Source of the DNA: Thermoplasmata archaeon
GTDB lineage: Archaea > Thermoplasmatota > Penumbrarchaeia > JAEHCK01
Assembly (NCBI GenBank): GCA_020696345.1
Contig: JAEHCK010000038.1
Span: 1 to 35,662 of the forward strand
DNA length: 35,662 nt
Reading direction: 5' to 3'
Shown in pieces: positions 15,499 through 22,356 of this stretch. The notes below the pieces were generated by a model. It had not been told where the DNA came from, searched no databases, and worked only from the letters and a program-made list of their open reading frames with translations. Position 1 is the first letter of the stretch; every line of letters begins with the position of its first letter. The position numbers and the translations under genes are program-made.

Positions 15499-15815
15499 TT
15501 TGTTGGTACCTCCAACGCTTCTTCAAATTTAAATTCCACAAATGCCAGGTTAAGAAAGTTAAGAGCATCATCTGCTGAAGTAAAAATTCTCCTATCTTTT
15601 GCTGGTAGGCTTCTATAAGCCGTTTGATATGAAACATAGATAAATTTTGGTCCGTAAACCCTTATTTCTCCATCAAGAACCCGTGGTTTAGAGATTAAAA
15701 TATACCTATACTTTTTGCTTTCATGTAAGTCAGTACCAGAATAAACAGTTGCCAAGCTATTACAGAAAACAAAATCACTTATCAATTCTGTTATTTCTTC
15801 TCTGTTGCTAACCAT
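15495..15815 (-). CDS. Hypothetical protein, 106 aa
   Basis: An alpha/beta-looking protein with YRYILISKPRVLDGEIRVYG in its first half and FTSADDALNFLNLAF near residue 78. It overlaps the following gene by four bases. Unrecognised. Confidence 0.6.
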   Translation of the reverse strand: MVSNREEITELISDFVFCNSLATVYSGTDLHESKKYRYILISKPRVLDGEIRVYGPKFIYVSYQTAYRSLPAKDRRIFTSADDALNFLNLAFVEFKFEEALEVPTK

Positions 15816-15888
15816 TTGAAATTACCTCCCATTCTTTTTTATAATGCCTCATAAGCGATTTTACCATAGGATCATCCTTGTAACACAT
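15808..15888 (-). CDS. Possible 26-aa peptide
   Basis: A short frame (MCYKDDPMVKSLMRHYKKEW and six more residues) has AAAGGA eight bases upstream and overlaps genes at both ends by short stretches, the same pattern as confirmed neighbours. It is short enough to be chance. Confidence 0.38.
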   Translation of the reverse strand: MCYKDDPMVKSLMRHYKKEWEVISNG

Positions 15889-16136
15889 GACTTCAATCCT
15901 TTCTTAATTTTATTTTTAAGACATCGTTTTTCTTTATATTCAGATAAGTACTTTTTACACATTTCAACAACTTCGCTGTCGTCAAGTTCAGTAGGTTGAT
16001 GTGCTTTCGTCGCATTCCAAATTAATTCACAAAGAGTTAAATCAGGTGTTTCATACCACACATCTTTAATTTCATCTAAAACAAATTCCTTTTTAGCTAA
16101 CAATTGTTTGTTTGTGAACTTGAAAGTGCTTTTCAT
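15861..16136 (-). CDS. Hypothetical protein, 91 aa
   Basis: The start at MKSTFKFTNKQLLAKK is chosen for the AAGGAGG site upstream; the open frame extends further but overlaps the 55-aa gene. The protein is helical and lysine-rich at its C-terminus. Unrecognised. Confidence 0.6.
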   Translation of the reverse strand: MKSTFKFTNKQLLAKKEFVLDEIKDVWYETPDLTLCELIWNATKAHQPTELDDSEVVEMCKKYLSEYKEKRCLKNKIKKGLKSCVTRMILW

Positions 16137-16300
16137 ATTGAGTAATCCTCCTTGATTTTTTCTTGAACCGGGCATTTCTGCCAACCACATAACTCATAAC
16201 TGTCCATAATTTGACCTACTGTCATGGTTCGTGGTGCTGGTGGTCTTTCCCGTAAAGCATATAATATTTGTCCTATATCTTTTATCCATTTCTTTACCAT
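16133..16300 (-). CDS. Small hypothetical protein, 55 aa
   Basis: The frame begins MVKKWIKDIGQILYALRERP and overlaps the next start by four bases. It is basic with a proline-rich middle (RPPAPRT). The ribosome site is weak (GGTGG), so translation may depend on the upstream gene. Confidence 0.55.
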   Translation of the reverse strand: MVKKWIKDIGQILYALRERPPAPRTMTVGQIMDSYELCGWQKCPVQEKIKEDYSI

Positions 16301-16719
16301 GATGTATCCACCACATAATCACCTTTTTGAATTTTTCCCTGTCTTGCTAAATCGTTCAAATAATTGCGAGTCATGTACATCTCTTTTCTTGCATCTACAT
16401 CTTTTTGATCGTATTCGTCAAGTTTGCCATCCACTGTAAATTCTGAACTGGTATAGTTACCAATTTCCTCAGAGGCTATAATGGAATACTCTTTAAAACC
16501 ATACTCCGATTGGATTATTTCTTCAACATCACGACCTTCACAGTGAACAATTATTTTTTCCTCGCCTAGTTTATATTTGACTGGTTTTGGTAAATCAAGT
16601 GATTTTCTCAATATATCACCCATTGACTCTTGGCCAGTAACTAATACTTTTTTTTCCATTTTTAATATCTCCTGTTTTTTTGCCCATGCTACATAATCAG
16701 AATAGAATATTGTTGTCAT
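16294..16719 (-). CDS. Hypothetical protein, 141 aa
   Basis: An acidic alpha/beta protein with KIIVHCEGRDVEEIIQSEYG near residues 55-74. It has an AGGAG site and starts just after the stop of a 35-aa gene. No membrane segment or signal peptide. Unrecognised. Confidence 0.62.
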   Translation of the reverse strand: MTTIFYSDYVAWAKKQEILKMEKKVLVTGQESMGDILRKSLDLPKPVKYKLGEEKIIVHCEGRDVEEIIQSEYGFKEYSIIASEEIGNYTSSEFTVDGKLDEYDQKDVDARKEMYMTRNYLNDLARQGKIQKGDYVVDTSW

Positions 16720-16720
16720 T

Positions 16721-16828
16721 TTATGCTCCTATATACGGCGGACCACCACCATTTGGCCACCACTCGGGCCAATCTTCTCTGAAGTAATCTAAAATATCAT
16801 CAATAATATCAAATAGTTTATCAAGCAT
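16721..16828 (-). CDS. Small acidic protein, 35 aa
   Basis: A good AAGGAG site precedes MLDKLFDIIDDILDYFRED, followed by a tryptophan- and glycine-rich tail (PEWWPNGGGPP). It overlaps the 56-aa gene by eight bases. The acidic helix plus WW tail could be a protein-binding peptide, but this is only a description. Confidence 0.55.
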   Translation of the reverse strand: MLDKLFDIIDDILDYFREDWPEWWPNGGGPPYIGA

Positions 16829-16991
16829 TTAATTTCTCCTTACGGTCTTTGTGTCGTCTGTCAAAAGTTCTTCGATCCATACAAGGGTCAACACAGCTAT
16901 TGATTGCAACTCGCCTGTCTTTTTTCTTTCGGCGGTTTTCATCATCATTGTTTATTTCTAAAATATCTGCATCTGATAAATGTTTTTCCAT
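16821..16991 (-). CDS. Small basic hypothetical protein, 56 aa
   Basis: The product has an acidic N-terminus and a very basic remainder (NRRKKKDRRVAINSC, then MDRRTFDRRHKDRK), so it may bind nucleic acid. GGAGAAAACAATA precedes the ATG. It overlaps the next gene's start. Unrecognised. Confidence 0.58.
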   Translation of the reverse strand: MEKHLSDADILEINNDDENRRKKKDRRVAINSCVDPCMDRRTFDRRHKDRKEKLNA

Positions 16992-17005
16992 TATTGTTTT
17001 CTCCT

Positions 17006-17290
17006 TTATATTTTATATCTACCGTTAAAATATCTATCATAAAAATTCAATACTGCTGATCTATGTGATTTTTTAGGTTTTAGTATATCACAGTCAGAAT
17101 CACATTTAAAGCAAGTACATTCAGGTTCCAAGGAAATTTCATAAGAGTCAATTTCACCTGAATCAAGCATTTCATTTAAAATTTTGATGTTATCACCAAA
17201 GTACTCTTCCTCAACTGTTCGAAATGTCACTGGACAGCCTTCCGCCTTATCATCATACAATCCTTTGACTTTAATAAAATATTTTTTCAT
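17006..17290 (-). CDS. Hypothetical protein with cysteine cluster, 94 aa
   Basis: The start at MKKYFIKVKGLYDD is chosen for its AGGAGG site. Residues about 60-68 hold C-T-C-F-K-C-D-S-D-C, which may bind metal. The rest is alpha/beta. It shares its first base with the stop of the upstream gene. Confidence 0.6.
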   Translation of the reverse strand: MKKYFIKVKGLYDDKAEGCPVTFRTVEEEYFGDNIKILNEMLDSGEIDSYEISLEPECTCFKCDSDCDILKPKKSHRSAVLNFYDRYFNGRYKI

Positions 17291-17532
17291 TATTCCCAAT
17301 CCTCCTCGCAATTCATACAAACGACTGCATTTTCAATTTCTGGATTTATTTCACCCAATTCATACCACCAACCACAACAATCACAAACGAAAATTGAATC
17401 ATCAATGTAACCTAAGTCCTTCATGGATAAATCATCCAGTTCCATATTATGACTATCAAGTACATCTTCGAGTGATTGACATGTGCCCTGTAAATCATCT
17501 AAAATTTCATCCATTAATTTATCATTTAACAT
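17290..17532 (-). CDS. Acidic zinc-binding protein, 80 aa
   Basis: The protein is acidic and helical for 45 residues, then has CDCC near 50-53 and CMNC near 72-75, a likely zinc ribbon. The start at ATG 17,532 is chosen over an upstream GTG because it lies after a GAGG site and overlaps the previous gene only briefly. Confidence 0.6.
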   Translation of the reverse strand: MLNDKLMDEILDDLQGTCQSLEDVLDSHNMELDDLSMKDLGYIDDSIFVCDCCGWWYELGEINPEIENAVVCMNCEEDWE

Positions 17533-17680
17533 TTTCTTTATCCTCACATGGGACACAAACTTCACCCCTAAGTAATTTCCATCCAGTCAATAATTTCCAA
17601 AAATGCCATCTTCCAAGAAGTCGTTGAACATAACATCTATCACCGTTAATTGTATACCATCCTTCTGATAAATGAGTCAT
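17522..17680 (-). CDS. Small hypothetical protein, 52 aa
   Basis: The frame begins MTHLSEGWYTINGDRCYVQ, is tryptophan-rich (WHFWKLLTGW) and ends with a CVPC pair near residues 42-45. It starts exactly at the upstream gene's stop region and overlaps the next start by 11 bases. Unrecognised. Confidence 0.58.
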   Translation of the reverse strand: MTHLSEGWYTINGDRCYVQRLLGRWHFWKLLTGWKLLRGEVCVPCEDKENVK

Positions 17681-18114
17681 TATTGTTTTCTCCTTATGTT
17701 AGTGATGTTTGTAAGCGCACATCTACCACCTTCAAAAGTTGCCATTTTTGCGGTGGTTTTGATTAAAGTAAACCAGTCCTTTTTGGTCTTTACATATACT
17801 TCCAGACCAGCCGGATATTTTTTATTCGGTTCAAGTTTACCAGGAATATCATGGTTTTGCTTATGTGTTCTTTGAAGTCGTTTGACTTGTTCATCGCTAA
17901 CCTCATCTAAAAAGATAAGGCTAAAATCGCCATCGCGATAGTCAGGGGTTGAACTGCAAACCTTAATTTCCTGTTTATTTGTCGCATCATATAATAGAAT
18001 ACTAACATACTTCAGATATTCATTATCCATGTAATCATCAATTTTAATGACAACACCACAATGATTTTCTTTACCATTTAATACTCGAATATTATGACCA
18101 ATTTTAATTTTCAT
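17680..18114 (-). CDS. Hypothetical protein, 144 aa
   Basis: A basic, beta-rich protein. The N-terminal part (IKIGHNIRVLNGKENHCGVV) resembles an SH3-like or KOW-type small barrel by eye, but I cannot place it in a family. It shares one base with genes on both sides, indicating tight coupling. Confidence 0.62.
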   Translation of the reverse strand: MKIKIGHNIRVLNGKENHCGVVIKIDDYMDNEYLKYVSILLYDATNKQEIKVCSSTPDYRDGDFSLIFLDEVSDEQVKRLQRTHKQNHDIPGKLEPNKKYPAGLEVYVKTKKDWFTLIKTTAKMATFEGGRCALTNITNIRRKQ

Positions 18115-18311
18115 TAATTTGAGTTCCTTTCGATTTTATCTAGTGAACCAATAATTTTGTCATCCTCATAATAAACTTGCGAAACAAAATTTTGATCCCA
18201 CCAGCCACATAGTTCATATCCTAAATCAAATAAAGGGTAAGCAATTATAAACGAACCATCATGTCGTTTAATTAAATATAATGTGTCTTTATTTAATTCA
18301 TCGGTTTTCAT
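18114..18311 (-). CDS. Hypothetical protein, 65 aa
   Basis: A small alpha/beta protein with an aromatic middle (FDLGYELCGWWDQNF). It shares one base with the next gene. Unrecognised. Confidence 0.6.
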   Translation of the reverse strand: MKTDELNKDTLYLIKRHDGSFIIAYPLFDLGYELCGWWDQNFVSQVYYEDDKIIGSLDKIERNSN

Positions 18312-18325
18312 TATTTTGAATCCCC

Positions 18326-18724
18326 TTATATTAATTTACTCCACCTCATAACTCCATGCCATTGTGATTTATCAATATTGTCGATAATAGCATTCTCAAT
18401 GGGTCTTAAAGTTTTCGCCATTTCCCGAGCCAGATTATAATTCCATTTACCATTTTCATAAAAAGCAGGTAAATAAGAGTCAGCGCTCACAGGCATACAC
18501 TGGTGTGGTTGTTTCGGTGATACCATGAAACAAACCATCCTCCAAACATAAGCGGCTTTTCCTGTTATAGGTTCATCACGGTTAATTTTCGGTTTAGTTG
18601 CCCGAACAGTCATATCTTTTTTGACTACCAGAGCCATAATAGAATAGCCTTCAATATCATCAAAATAATTTTTAGAAATGTCTTTTAAACAACCGTCAAC
18701 ATTTACTATTGGCATTTTGGTCAT
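18326..18724 (-). CDS. Hypothetical protein, 132 aa
   Basis: First gene of the operon driven by the promoter at 18,774-18,802. The start MTKMPIVNVDG is preferred because AAAGGAGT lies just upstream. The protein is soluble, with a basic middle part (KPKINRDEPITGKAAYVWR). I do not recognise it. Several dozen small genes follow without a clear terminator, so this is a long polycistronic message. Confidence 0.65.
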   Translation of the reverse strand: MTKMPIVNVDGCLKDISKNYFDDIEGYSIMALVVKKDMTVRATKPKINRDEPITGKAAYVWRMVCFMVSPKQPHQCMPVSADSYLPAFYENGKWNYNLAREMAKTLRPIENAIIDNIDKSQWHGVMRWSKLI

Positions 18725-18773
18725 ATTTGACTCCTTTATAGTTTTATTCACATTTTCGAACTTTTATAAACAT

Positions 18774-18802
18774 ATTGTATCATAAAAACTCGAAGATGTA
18801 AA
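18774..18802 (-). promoter_or_regulatory. Sigma70-type promoter, leftward
   Basis: On the minus strand TTTACA, 17 bases and TACAAT, with TGA before the -10. It starts right after the HU terminator and drives the small-gene operon to the left. Confidence 0.75.
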
Positions 18803-18804
18803 CA

Positions 18805-18839
18805 AAAAAAGGGTTTGACTAAAAGCCAAACCCTTTTTT
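18805..18839 (-). terminator. Rho-independent terminator after HU gene
   Basis: A perfect 13-bp stem (A-rich flank plus GGGTTTG with CAAACCC) and a T run on each strand, so it can work in both directions. It lies 15 bases past the HU stop and next to the promoter of the following operon. Confidence 0.9.
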
Positions 18840-18854
18840 GTAAAACGGTTGATA

Positions 18855-19187
18855 CTACTCGGTTGCTGGAGCTTCCTCAACTACCGGGGCTTCCTCAACT
18901 ACCGGGGCTACATATTCCAAAGACATTTCCTTCATGGCCTTGGAAGGTTTAAATTTCGGAACCATCTTTGCCGGAACATTGATGGGTTCACCAGTTTGAG
19001 GGTTGCGGGCCTTGCGGGCTGCTCTCAGGACGATCCTGAAGGTACCGAAACCAACCAGGGTTACTTTACCATCCTCAAAAAGACCATCTTTAATGCCGTT
19101 AAGAACATGACCAATAACCAGGTTGGCGTCCTTTTTTGTGATACCGGCTTCCTCTGCCACGAAATTTGTTAATCCTTTCTTATTCAT
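18855..19187 (-). CDS. HU/IHF-family DNA-binding protein
   Basis: The first 90 residues match the HU fold: MNKKGLTNFVAEEAGITKKD, then GKVTLVGFGTFRIVLRAARK and the DNA-binding arm ARNPQTGEPINVPAKMVPKF (RNPxTG, the proline that intercalates). A low-complexity acidic tail (repeats of APVVEE) follows, encoded by a near-perfect 17-base direct repeat. HU dimers bend DNA and assist replication, recombination and packaging. It has its own promoter and terminator, so it is a single-gene unit. Its GC content is higher than that of the neighbouring genes. Confidence 0.93.
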   Translation of the reverse strand: MNKKGLTNFVAEEAGITKKDANLVIGHVLNGIKDGLFEDGKVTLVGFGTFRIVLRAARKARNPQTGEPINVPAKMVPKFKPSKAMKEMSLEYVAPVVEEAPVVEEAPATE

Positions 19188-19300
19188 AAATATTCTCCTT
19201 CTTTTGATTTTTACTGTGTTTTCAAAACCAAATCCAAAGGTATCTAGTTTTCACAGTTTGTTAAAGTGTTAATGTTTTTCTCATTTCGATTTATGGTAAG

Positions 19301-19329
19301 ATTATATCTCAAATCCAATCCAATGTAAA
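19301..19329 (-). promoter_or_regulatory. Promoter of the HU gene
   Basis: TTTACA, 17 bases and TATAAT on the minus strand, with GA before the -10. It lies 114 bases upstream of the HU start, leaving a long leader. Confidence 0.75.
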
Positions 19330-19335
19330 TCCAAA

Positions 19336-19518
19336 TTATTTATTTTTTTCCAGAATGATTGCAACTTCGTCCATTAGCACATTGGCATTAACACCTGAAG
19401 CTTTCGCAACCTCTTTATAAGCATTTCCTCGCCCTCTATTCCAAAAAATAAAGGCTGTTAATAATATCATGCCACCATAGAAAAGTAAATCTAAAGGCGC
19501 GTGAATTAAATTACCCAT
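19336..19518 (-). CDS. Small membrane protein, 60 aa
   Basis: The ATG at 19,518 follows AAAGGA. One transmembrane helix spans about residues 10-27 (LLFYGGMILLTAFIFW), followed by a basic turn (RGRG) and a helical cytoplasmic tail. The promoter at 19,561-19,589 drives it. Function unknown. Confidence 0.65.
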   Translation of the reverse strand: MGNLIHAPLDLLFYGGMILLTAFIFWNRGRGNAYKEVAKASGVNANVLMDEVAIILEKNK

Positions 19519-19560
19519 AATCAATTCCTTTCATAAATTTGTTAATCTCTTATTTCCACT

Positions 19561-19589
19561 ATTATAACCCATTGAAATAATAATGTAAA
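19561..19589 (-). promoter_or_regulatory. Promoter of small membrane gene
   Basis: TTTACA, 17 bases and TATAAT on the minus strand, 43 bases upstream of the 60-aa gene. Confidence 0.75.
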
Positions 19590-19735
19590 TAAGAAATTAA
19601 GAAATACCCAGTTTAATCGACGCTACTCATGACAGGACCACTTTTGCTTGTCTTTAAACTATATATATATGTAGTCCAGCCGCTTTATTGCTTTCCATTT
19701 AAGCTCAGTCGGGTTTGTTTCAAATATACATAATA

Positions 19736-19951
19736 ATCGGGATTTAAGACTAAATTTGATTTTAAAATATGACATAAGTGATAATTTTACATGACCATAA
19801 ATGGTTCATGTTACTCAGTATGAAATATGATCATTCTTAAAATCCGAGTTATAACACTGCCGTGTTATCCCTTCCTGGCCATTCCTCAGCCACCAAAATG
19901 GCCAGATTCCTTAATATATATGAACTGGGGCTTGATGTAAACTCGCCCCAG
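19736..19951 (-). ncRNA. Structured 3' region of the PC4-like transcript
   Basis: Between the PC4-like gene and the next promoter there is no frame. The minus-strand RNA can form four successive hairpins: CTGGGGC/GCCCCAG (19,925-19,951), TGGCCATT/AATGGCCA (19,876-19,904), ATAACAC/GTGTTAT with loop GGCA (19,851-19,868), and ATGAACCAT/ATGGTCAT (19,791-19,809). A longer-range pairing between TCGGATTTTAAG and CTTAAATCCCGA would enclose the last one. No T tract follows any of them. It may be a stability element or separate RNA. Confidence 0.5.
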
Positions 19952-19956
19952 ATCGT

Positions 19957-20220
19957 TTACCGCCATTCTATTGCATTACCAGCCAGGACACCTTCAATTT
20001 CAGGTGTAATGTCAGTTAAAGCCTTGACCTCATTAAGGGTCAAACGACCGGCTTTTGCAAAACCATCAGCACCGTTGCCCCGTTTGTAAACACGGGGACC
20101 AATTTGCAATTTCATTTCCCCACCGTTGTACTGCATAACGGAAATTCGTAAATGTTTGTCGTCAGGGTTACCAATAACCCAACCACGGACCTCCCTGTCT
20201 AAAGCTTTATTGAAAGCCAT
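19957..20220 (-). CDS. PC4/p15-like single-stranded DNA-binding protein
   Basis: The 87-residue protein fits the PC4 fold by eye: a beta sheet (KHLRISVMQYNGGEMKLQIG, residues 22-41), a basic loop, RLTLNEVKALTDITPEIEG as the kinked helix. PC4-like phage and bacterial proteins (YdbC, T5-type) bind ssDNA as dimers and act in transcription or replication. This is the first gene leftward of the divergent control region and has its own promoter at 20,252-20,280. GC content is higher than in the neighbours. Family placement is moderately sure. Confidence 0.7.
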   Translation of the reverse strand: MAFNKALDREVRGWVIGNPDDKHLRISVMQYNGGEMKLQIGPRVYKRGNGADGFAKAGRLTLNEVKALTDITPEIEGVLAGNAIEWR

Positions 20221-20251
20221 ATTTATAATTTCCTTTCGATTTATTTAAAGA

Positions 20252-20280
20252 ATTTTAACATAAACACAAATAAATGTAAA
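20252..20280 (-). promoter_or_regulatory. Promoter of PC4-like gene
   Basis: TTTACA, 17 bases and TAAAAT on the minus strand, 32 bases upstream of the ATG. The AAAGGAAAT ribosome site follows. Confidence 0.7.
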
Positions 20281-20399
20281 CAAATGGGCTAGGCAGTAAG
20301 GCATAGGGAAAGCTGTGAACCCGATACAAAGGCTTTTATATGCGATCGTTTACTGCCGTAAATTGGTAAAACGATTGAAATTATTAAGAATAAATCAGA

Positions 20400-20417
20400 T
20401 TTAAACCCGGGTTTAAA
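20400..20417. repeat. 18-bp perfect palindrome, left copy
   Basis: TTTAAACCCGGGTTTAAA. An identical copy lies at 21,912-21,929, and an extended flank (AATT on one side) matches in inverted orientation. It may be a protein-binding operator. Confidence 0.75.
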
Positions 20418-20736
20418 AATTAAAAATTAATAAGAAGTCATAAAAATAACCTATACCTACTTTTGCCTGGCGCCTTAAAGCATTTCTGTTTAGGGGAACT
20501 AGCACAGCTAGCTCATTACGACTTTATTGTTAATTGTTAAGGGTTAATAAAATTTCCGGTGACCAAGGCGGATAATTCATGGCCAATTCGAATTTTATTT
20601 TTTAGATAATATCGAATAAATCTTAGAGTCCATTATCGCGGATTTTAGATTGAATGTAAACACCCAAAATTTCCTTGCGGACTCGAACCTCAAATAGAAT
20701 TATCGGTTCTTTATATTTTTCTCAATCAATAAAACC

Positions 20737-20765
20737 AGTATATCAAATTTTAAATCATATGTAAA
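20737..20765 (-). promoter_or_regulatory. Leftward promoter in control region
   Basis: TTTACA, 17 bases and TATACT on the minus strand, with TGA before the -10. Confidence 0.6.
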
Positions 20766-20815
20766 TAAGAATTTTTTCAACTAAAAATTAAAAACCATTT
20801 CCAAAAACTGAAACC

Positions 20816-20844
20816 ATAATATCGTAATCGAACTCAGATGTAAA
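20816..20844 (-). promoter_or_regulatory. Leftward promoter, mirrored
   Basis: TTTACA, 17 bases and TATTAT on the minus strand, preceded by TACGA. It mirrors the rightward promoter at 21,709-21,737 about the axis 21,276.5 exactly. Confidence 0.65.
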
Positions 20845-20923
20845 TTGAAATTTGAATTACATTTTCGAAATCTGAACTACCAGATCGTAATTGGTTTGAA
20901 CACATTAACCACGACCTGAAACC

Positions 20924-20952
20924 ATCATATCGTATTGAAATAACAAGGTAAA
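20924..20952 (-). promoter_or_regulatory. Leftward promoter, mirrored
   Basis: TTTACC, 17 bases and TATGAT on the minus strand. It mirrors TTTACG-17-TATGAT at 21,600-21,628 to within one base. Confidence 0.65.
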
Positions 20953-20975
20953 CAAAGAAAATATCCTCAATGATT

Positions 20976-21104
20976 TCAGGCCCTTGTCGGAATATCTAAT
21001 AATTCCGATGCCCTAACCCCTTGATTCCATGGTCAAAAATAAGGCTCAGGACCCACCAGATCGACCTGGTCGAGTCCAAACTCGTTTTTCGTACCAGAGG
21101 TCGA
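20976..21104. repeat. Left arm of giant inverted repeat
   Basis: Contains blocks TCAGGCCCTT (20,976-20,985), AGGACCCACCAGATCGACC (21,048-21,066) and TACCAGAGGTCGA (21,092-21,104). Each has an exact inverted copy on the right arm at the same distance from the axis. Confidence 0.88.
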
Positions 21105-21230
21105 CTGACCGAACCATGGTGCCCATTTGCTGAATGGTCGATATCCCCAATGATTTCAAGGCGTTAGGGTGCCTCATTATATTATGAGGCATGCATTAGT
21201 GTCTCATAATGTGGGCATGTAGGATTTCCC

Positions 21231-21362
21231 TGCGCCCTCAAACGGATGCGCATCCAAACGGAGGCGCATACAAAAGATGCGCCCTCAGGTGGCGCATCCA
21301 AAAGATGCGCCCTCAAATGGATGCGCCCTCAAATGGATGCGCATCCAAAAGATGCGCCTCAC
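21231..21362. repeat. Cluster of GATGCGC/GCGCATC repeats
   Basis: About nine copies of GATGCGC or its complement occur in 130 bases, separated by CCTCAAATG- or CAAAA-type spacers. Two copies of the perfect 12-bp palindrome GGATGCGCATCC are at 21,244 and 21,335. The unit can form many alternative hairpins. It lies at the centre of the large inverted repeat. Confidence 0.85.
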
Positions 21363-21448
21363 GTGCCCGGGCACAGCGAGGCATCCTAAACCACCGGAAT
21401 CATTAGAAATAACAAGGGTTTCGACCTGGTCATTCGATTTTGAAAATC

Positions 21449-21577
21449 TCGACCTCTGGTATCAATTTTCGTTTTAAATCCAACCTGGTCGATCTGGTGG
21501 GTCCTCAGCCATATTTTTGGGGTTCTGTTAAGGGCTGGAAATTATTCAGAAAATCAACCAGGTCCATAAGGGCCTGA
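21449..21577. repeat. Right arm of giant inverted repeat
   Basis: Contains TCGACCTCTGGTA (21,449-21,461), GGTCGATCTGGTGGGTCCT (21,487-21,505) and AAGGGCCTGA (21,568-21,577), the exact complements of the left-arm blocks. Confidence 0.88.
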
Positions 21578-21599
21578 TTTTATTAGGGATAATTTATCG

Positions 21600-21628
21600 T
21601 TTACGATCAGAGCCAGATTTGATATGAT
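21600..21628 (+). promoter_or_regulatory. Rightward promoter, mirrored
   Basis: TTTACG, 17 bases and TATGAT, with TTGA before the -10. Confidence 0.65.
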
Positions 21629-21708
21629 TATTTCAGATGTGAGGAATAAATTAAATAATTTCAAGCGGTTGTGATTAAGGTTCTGAATTAATTGAAAATT
21701 ATTTATGG

Positions 21709-21737
21709 TTTACGATTCCGATTTTATTTGATATAAT
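21709..21737 (+). promoter_or_regulatory. Rightward promoter, mirrored
   Basis: TTTACG, 17 bases and TATAAT, with TTGA before the -10. It shares TTTACGAT and spacing with the previous promoter. Confidence 0.68.
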
Positions 21738-21911
21738 TCTTTCATCAGTTGGAAATAACCCTTTAAAATTCTTAACTTTTTAAAATAACCTTTAACCGTA
21801 TTATTCGATGGCACCAGATTGTATCTGGCGATGGGGAATAACCACAAGGGCCCAGTGGGTATGAACCATAATTCTACCATCAAATTTCAATTTCCTTTAA
21901 CCCTTTAAATT

Positions 21912-21929
21912 TTTAAACCCGGGTTTAAA
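21912..21929. repeat. 18-bp perfect palindrome, right copy
   Basis: Identical to 20,400-20,417. It lies about 120 bases upstream of the promoter for the first rightward gene. Confidence 0.75.
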
Positions 21930-22048
21930 TTCAGTTTACAAAATGTTTCAAAAAGTTTTTAATAATTGTATTGACATCGCGGTTGGATTCCTATAAGCTT
22001 AAAGCACGACTCTGCCCACGGTGTCACTAGAATTTTTAAAAATTCTAA

Positions 22049-22077
22049 TTTACCTTCGGAAATTGTTCTGATATAAT
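22049..22077 (+). promoter_or_regulatory. Promoter of first rightward gene
   Basis: TTTACC, 17 bases and TATAAT, with TGA before the -10, 52 bases upstream of the 62-aa gene. Confidence 0.75.
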
Positions 22078-22129
22078 GATTTCATCAAATAACAAAAATC
22101 AATTAAATTCTTGAAAGGGGATTATAACT

Positions 22130-22318
22130 ATGAAAAAAGTTCACGGGAATGCAAAATCGACTGTTGTTTTAAAGGAAGGCCGTACATTAATGGCAAACGG
22201 TGCTGGCACGAAAGCCAGAGTTTTTAAAACCCGCTTTAACGCTGAAAAATTCGTCCGCAACATGATTCGGATGTCCAATTCCTTGAAATTCAAGGACTTC
22301 GAGTTCATTACTTTCTAG
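22130..22318 (+). CDS. Small basic hypothetical protein, 62 aa
   Basis: First gene rightward of the control region, with promoter and a GAAAGGGG ribosome site. The protein is basic (MKKVHGNAKSTVVLKEGRTL) with an FNAEKFVRNMIRMS helix and may bind nucleic acid. Its stop is followed after six bases by an H-type pseudoknot and a long structured untranslated region. Unrecognised. Confidence 0.7.
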   Translation: MKKVHGNAKSTVVLKEGRTLMANGAGTKARVFKTRFNAEKFVRNMIRMSNSLKFKDFEFITF

Positions 22319-22324
22319 TTTACA

Positions 22325-22356
22325 AACGGTTTCAGGGCTTCCGTTACAAAAAGCCC
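22325..22356 (+). ncRNA. H-type pseudoknot, copy A
   Basis: Stem 1 AACGG (22,325-22,329) pairs with CCGTT (22,341-22,345), and stem 2 GGGCTT (22,335-22,340) pairs with AAGCCC (22,351-22,356). Loops are TTTCA and ACAAA, with no base between the stems. It begins six bases after the TAG stop of the 62-aa gene. A second copy with a compensatory change is at 26,471. Confidence 0.75.

Larger units (their letters stand above)
20281..22048. other. Gene-free divergent control region, candidate origin
   Basis: No convincing gene is found on either strand. The region holds two identical 18-bp palindromes, three leftward and two rightward promoters, a giant interrupted palindrome with axis near 21,276.5 and a repeat-rich centre. 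Genes point away on both sides. Its layout suits a bidirectional origin or master control region; no DnaA-box array was recognised. Confidence 0.6.

Noticed and set aside
21231-21362. CRISPR-like array
   Set aside because: Units are irregular, spacers are short and similar to each other, and no cas genes are present.
21209-21477. Two overlapping plus-strand frames in the control region
   Set aside because: They are translations of the GATGCGC repeats (repeated RPQ, DAPSNG) and lack ribosome sites.
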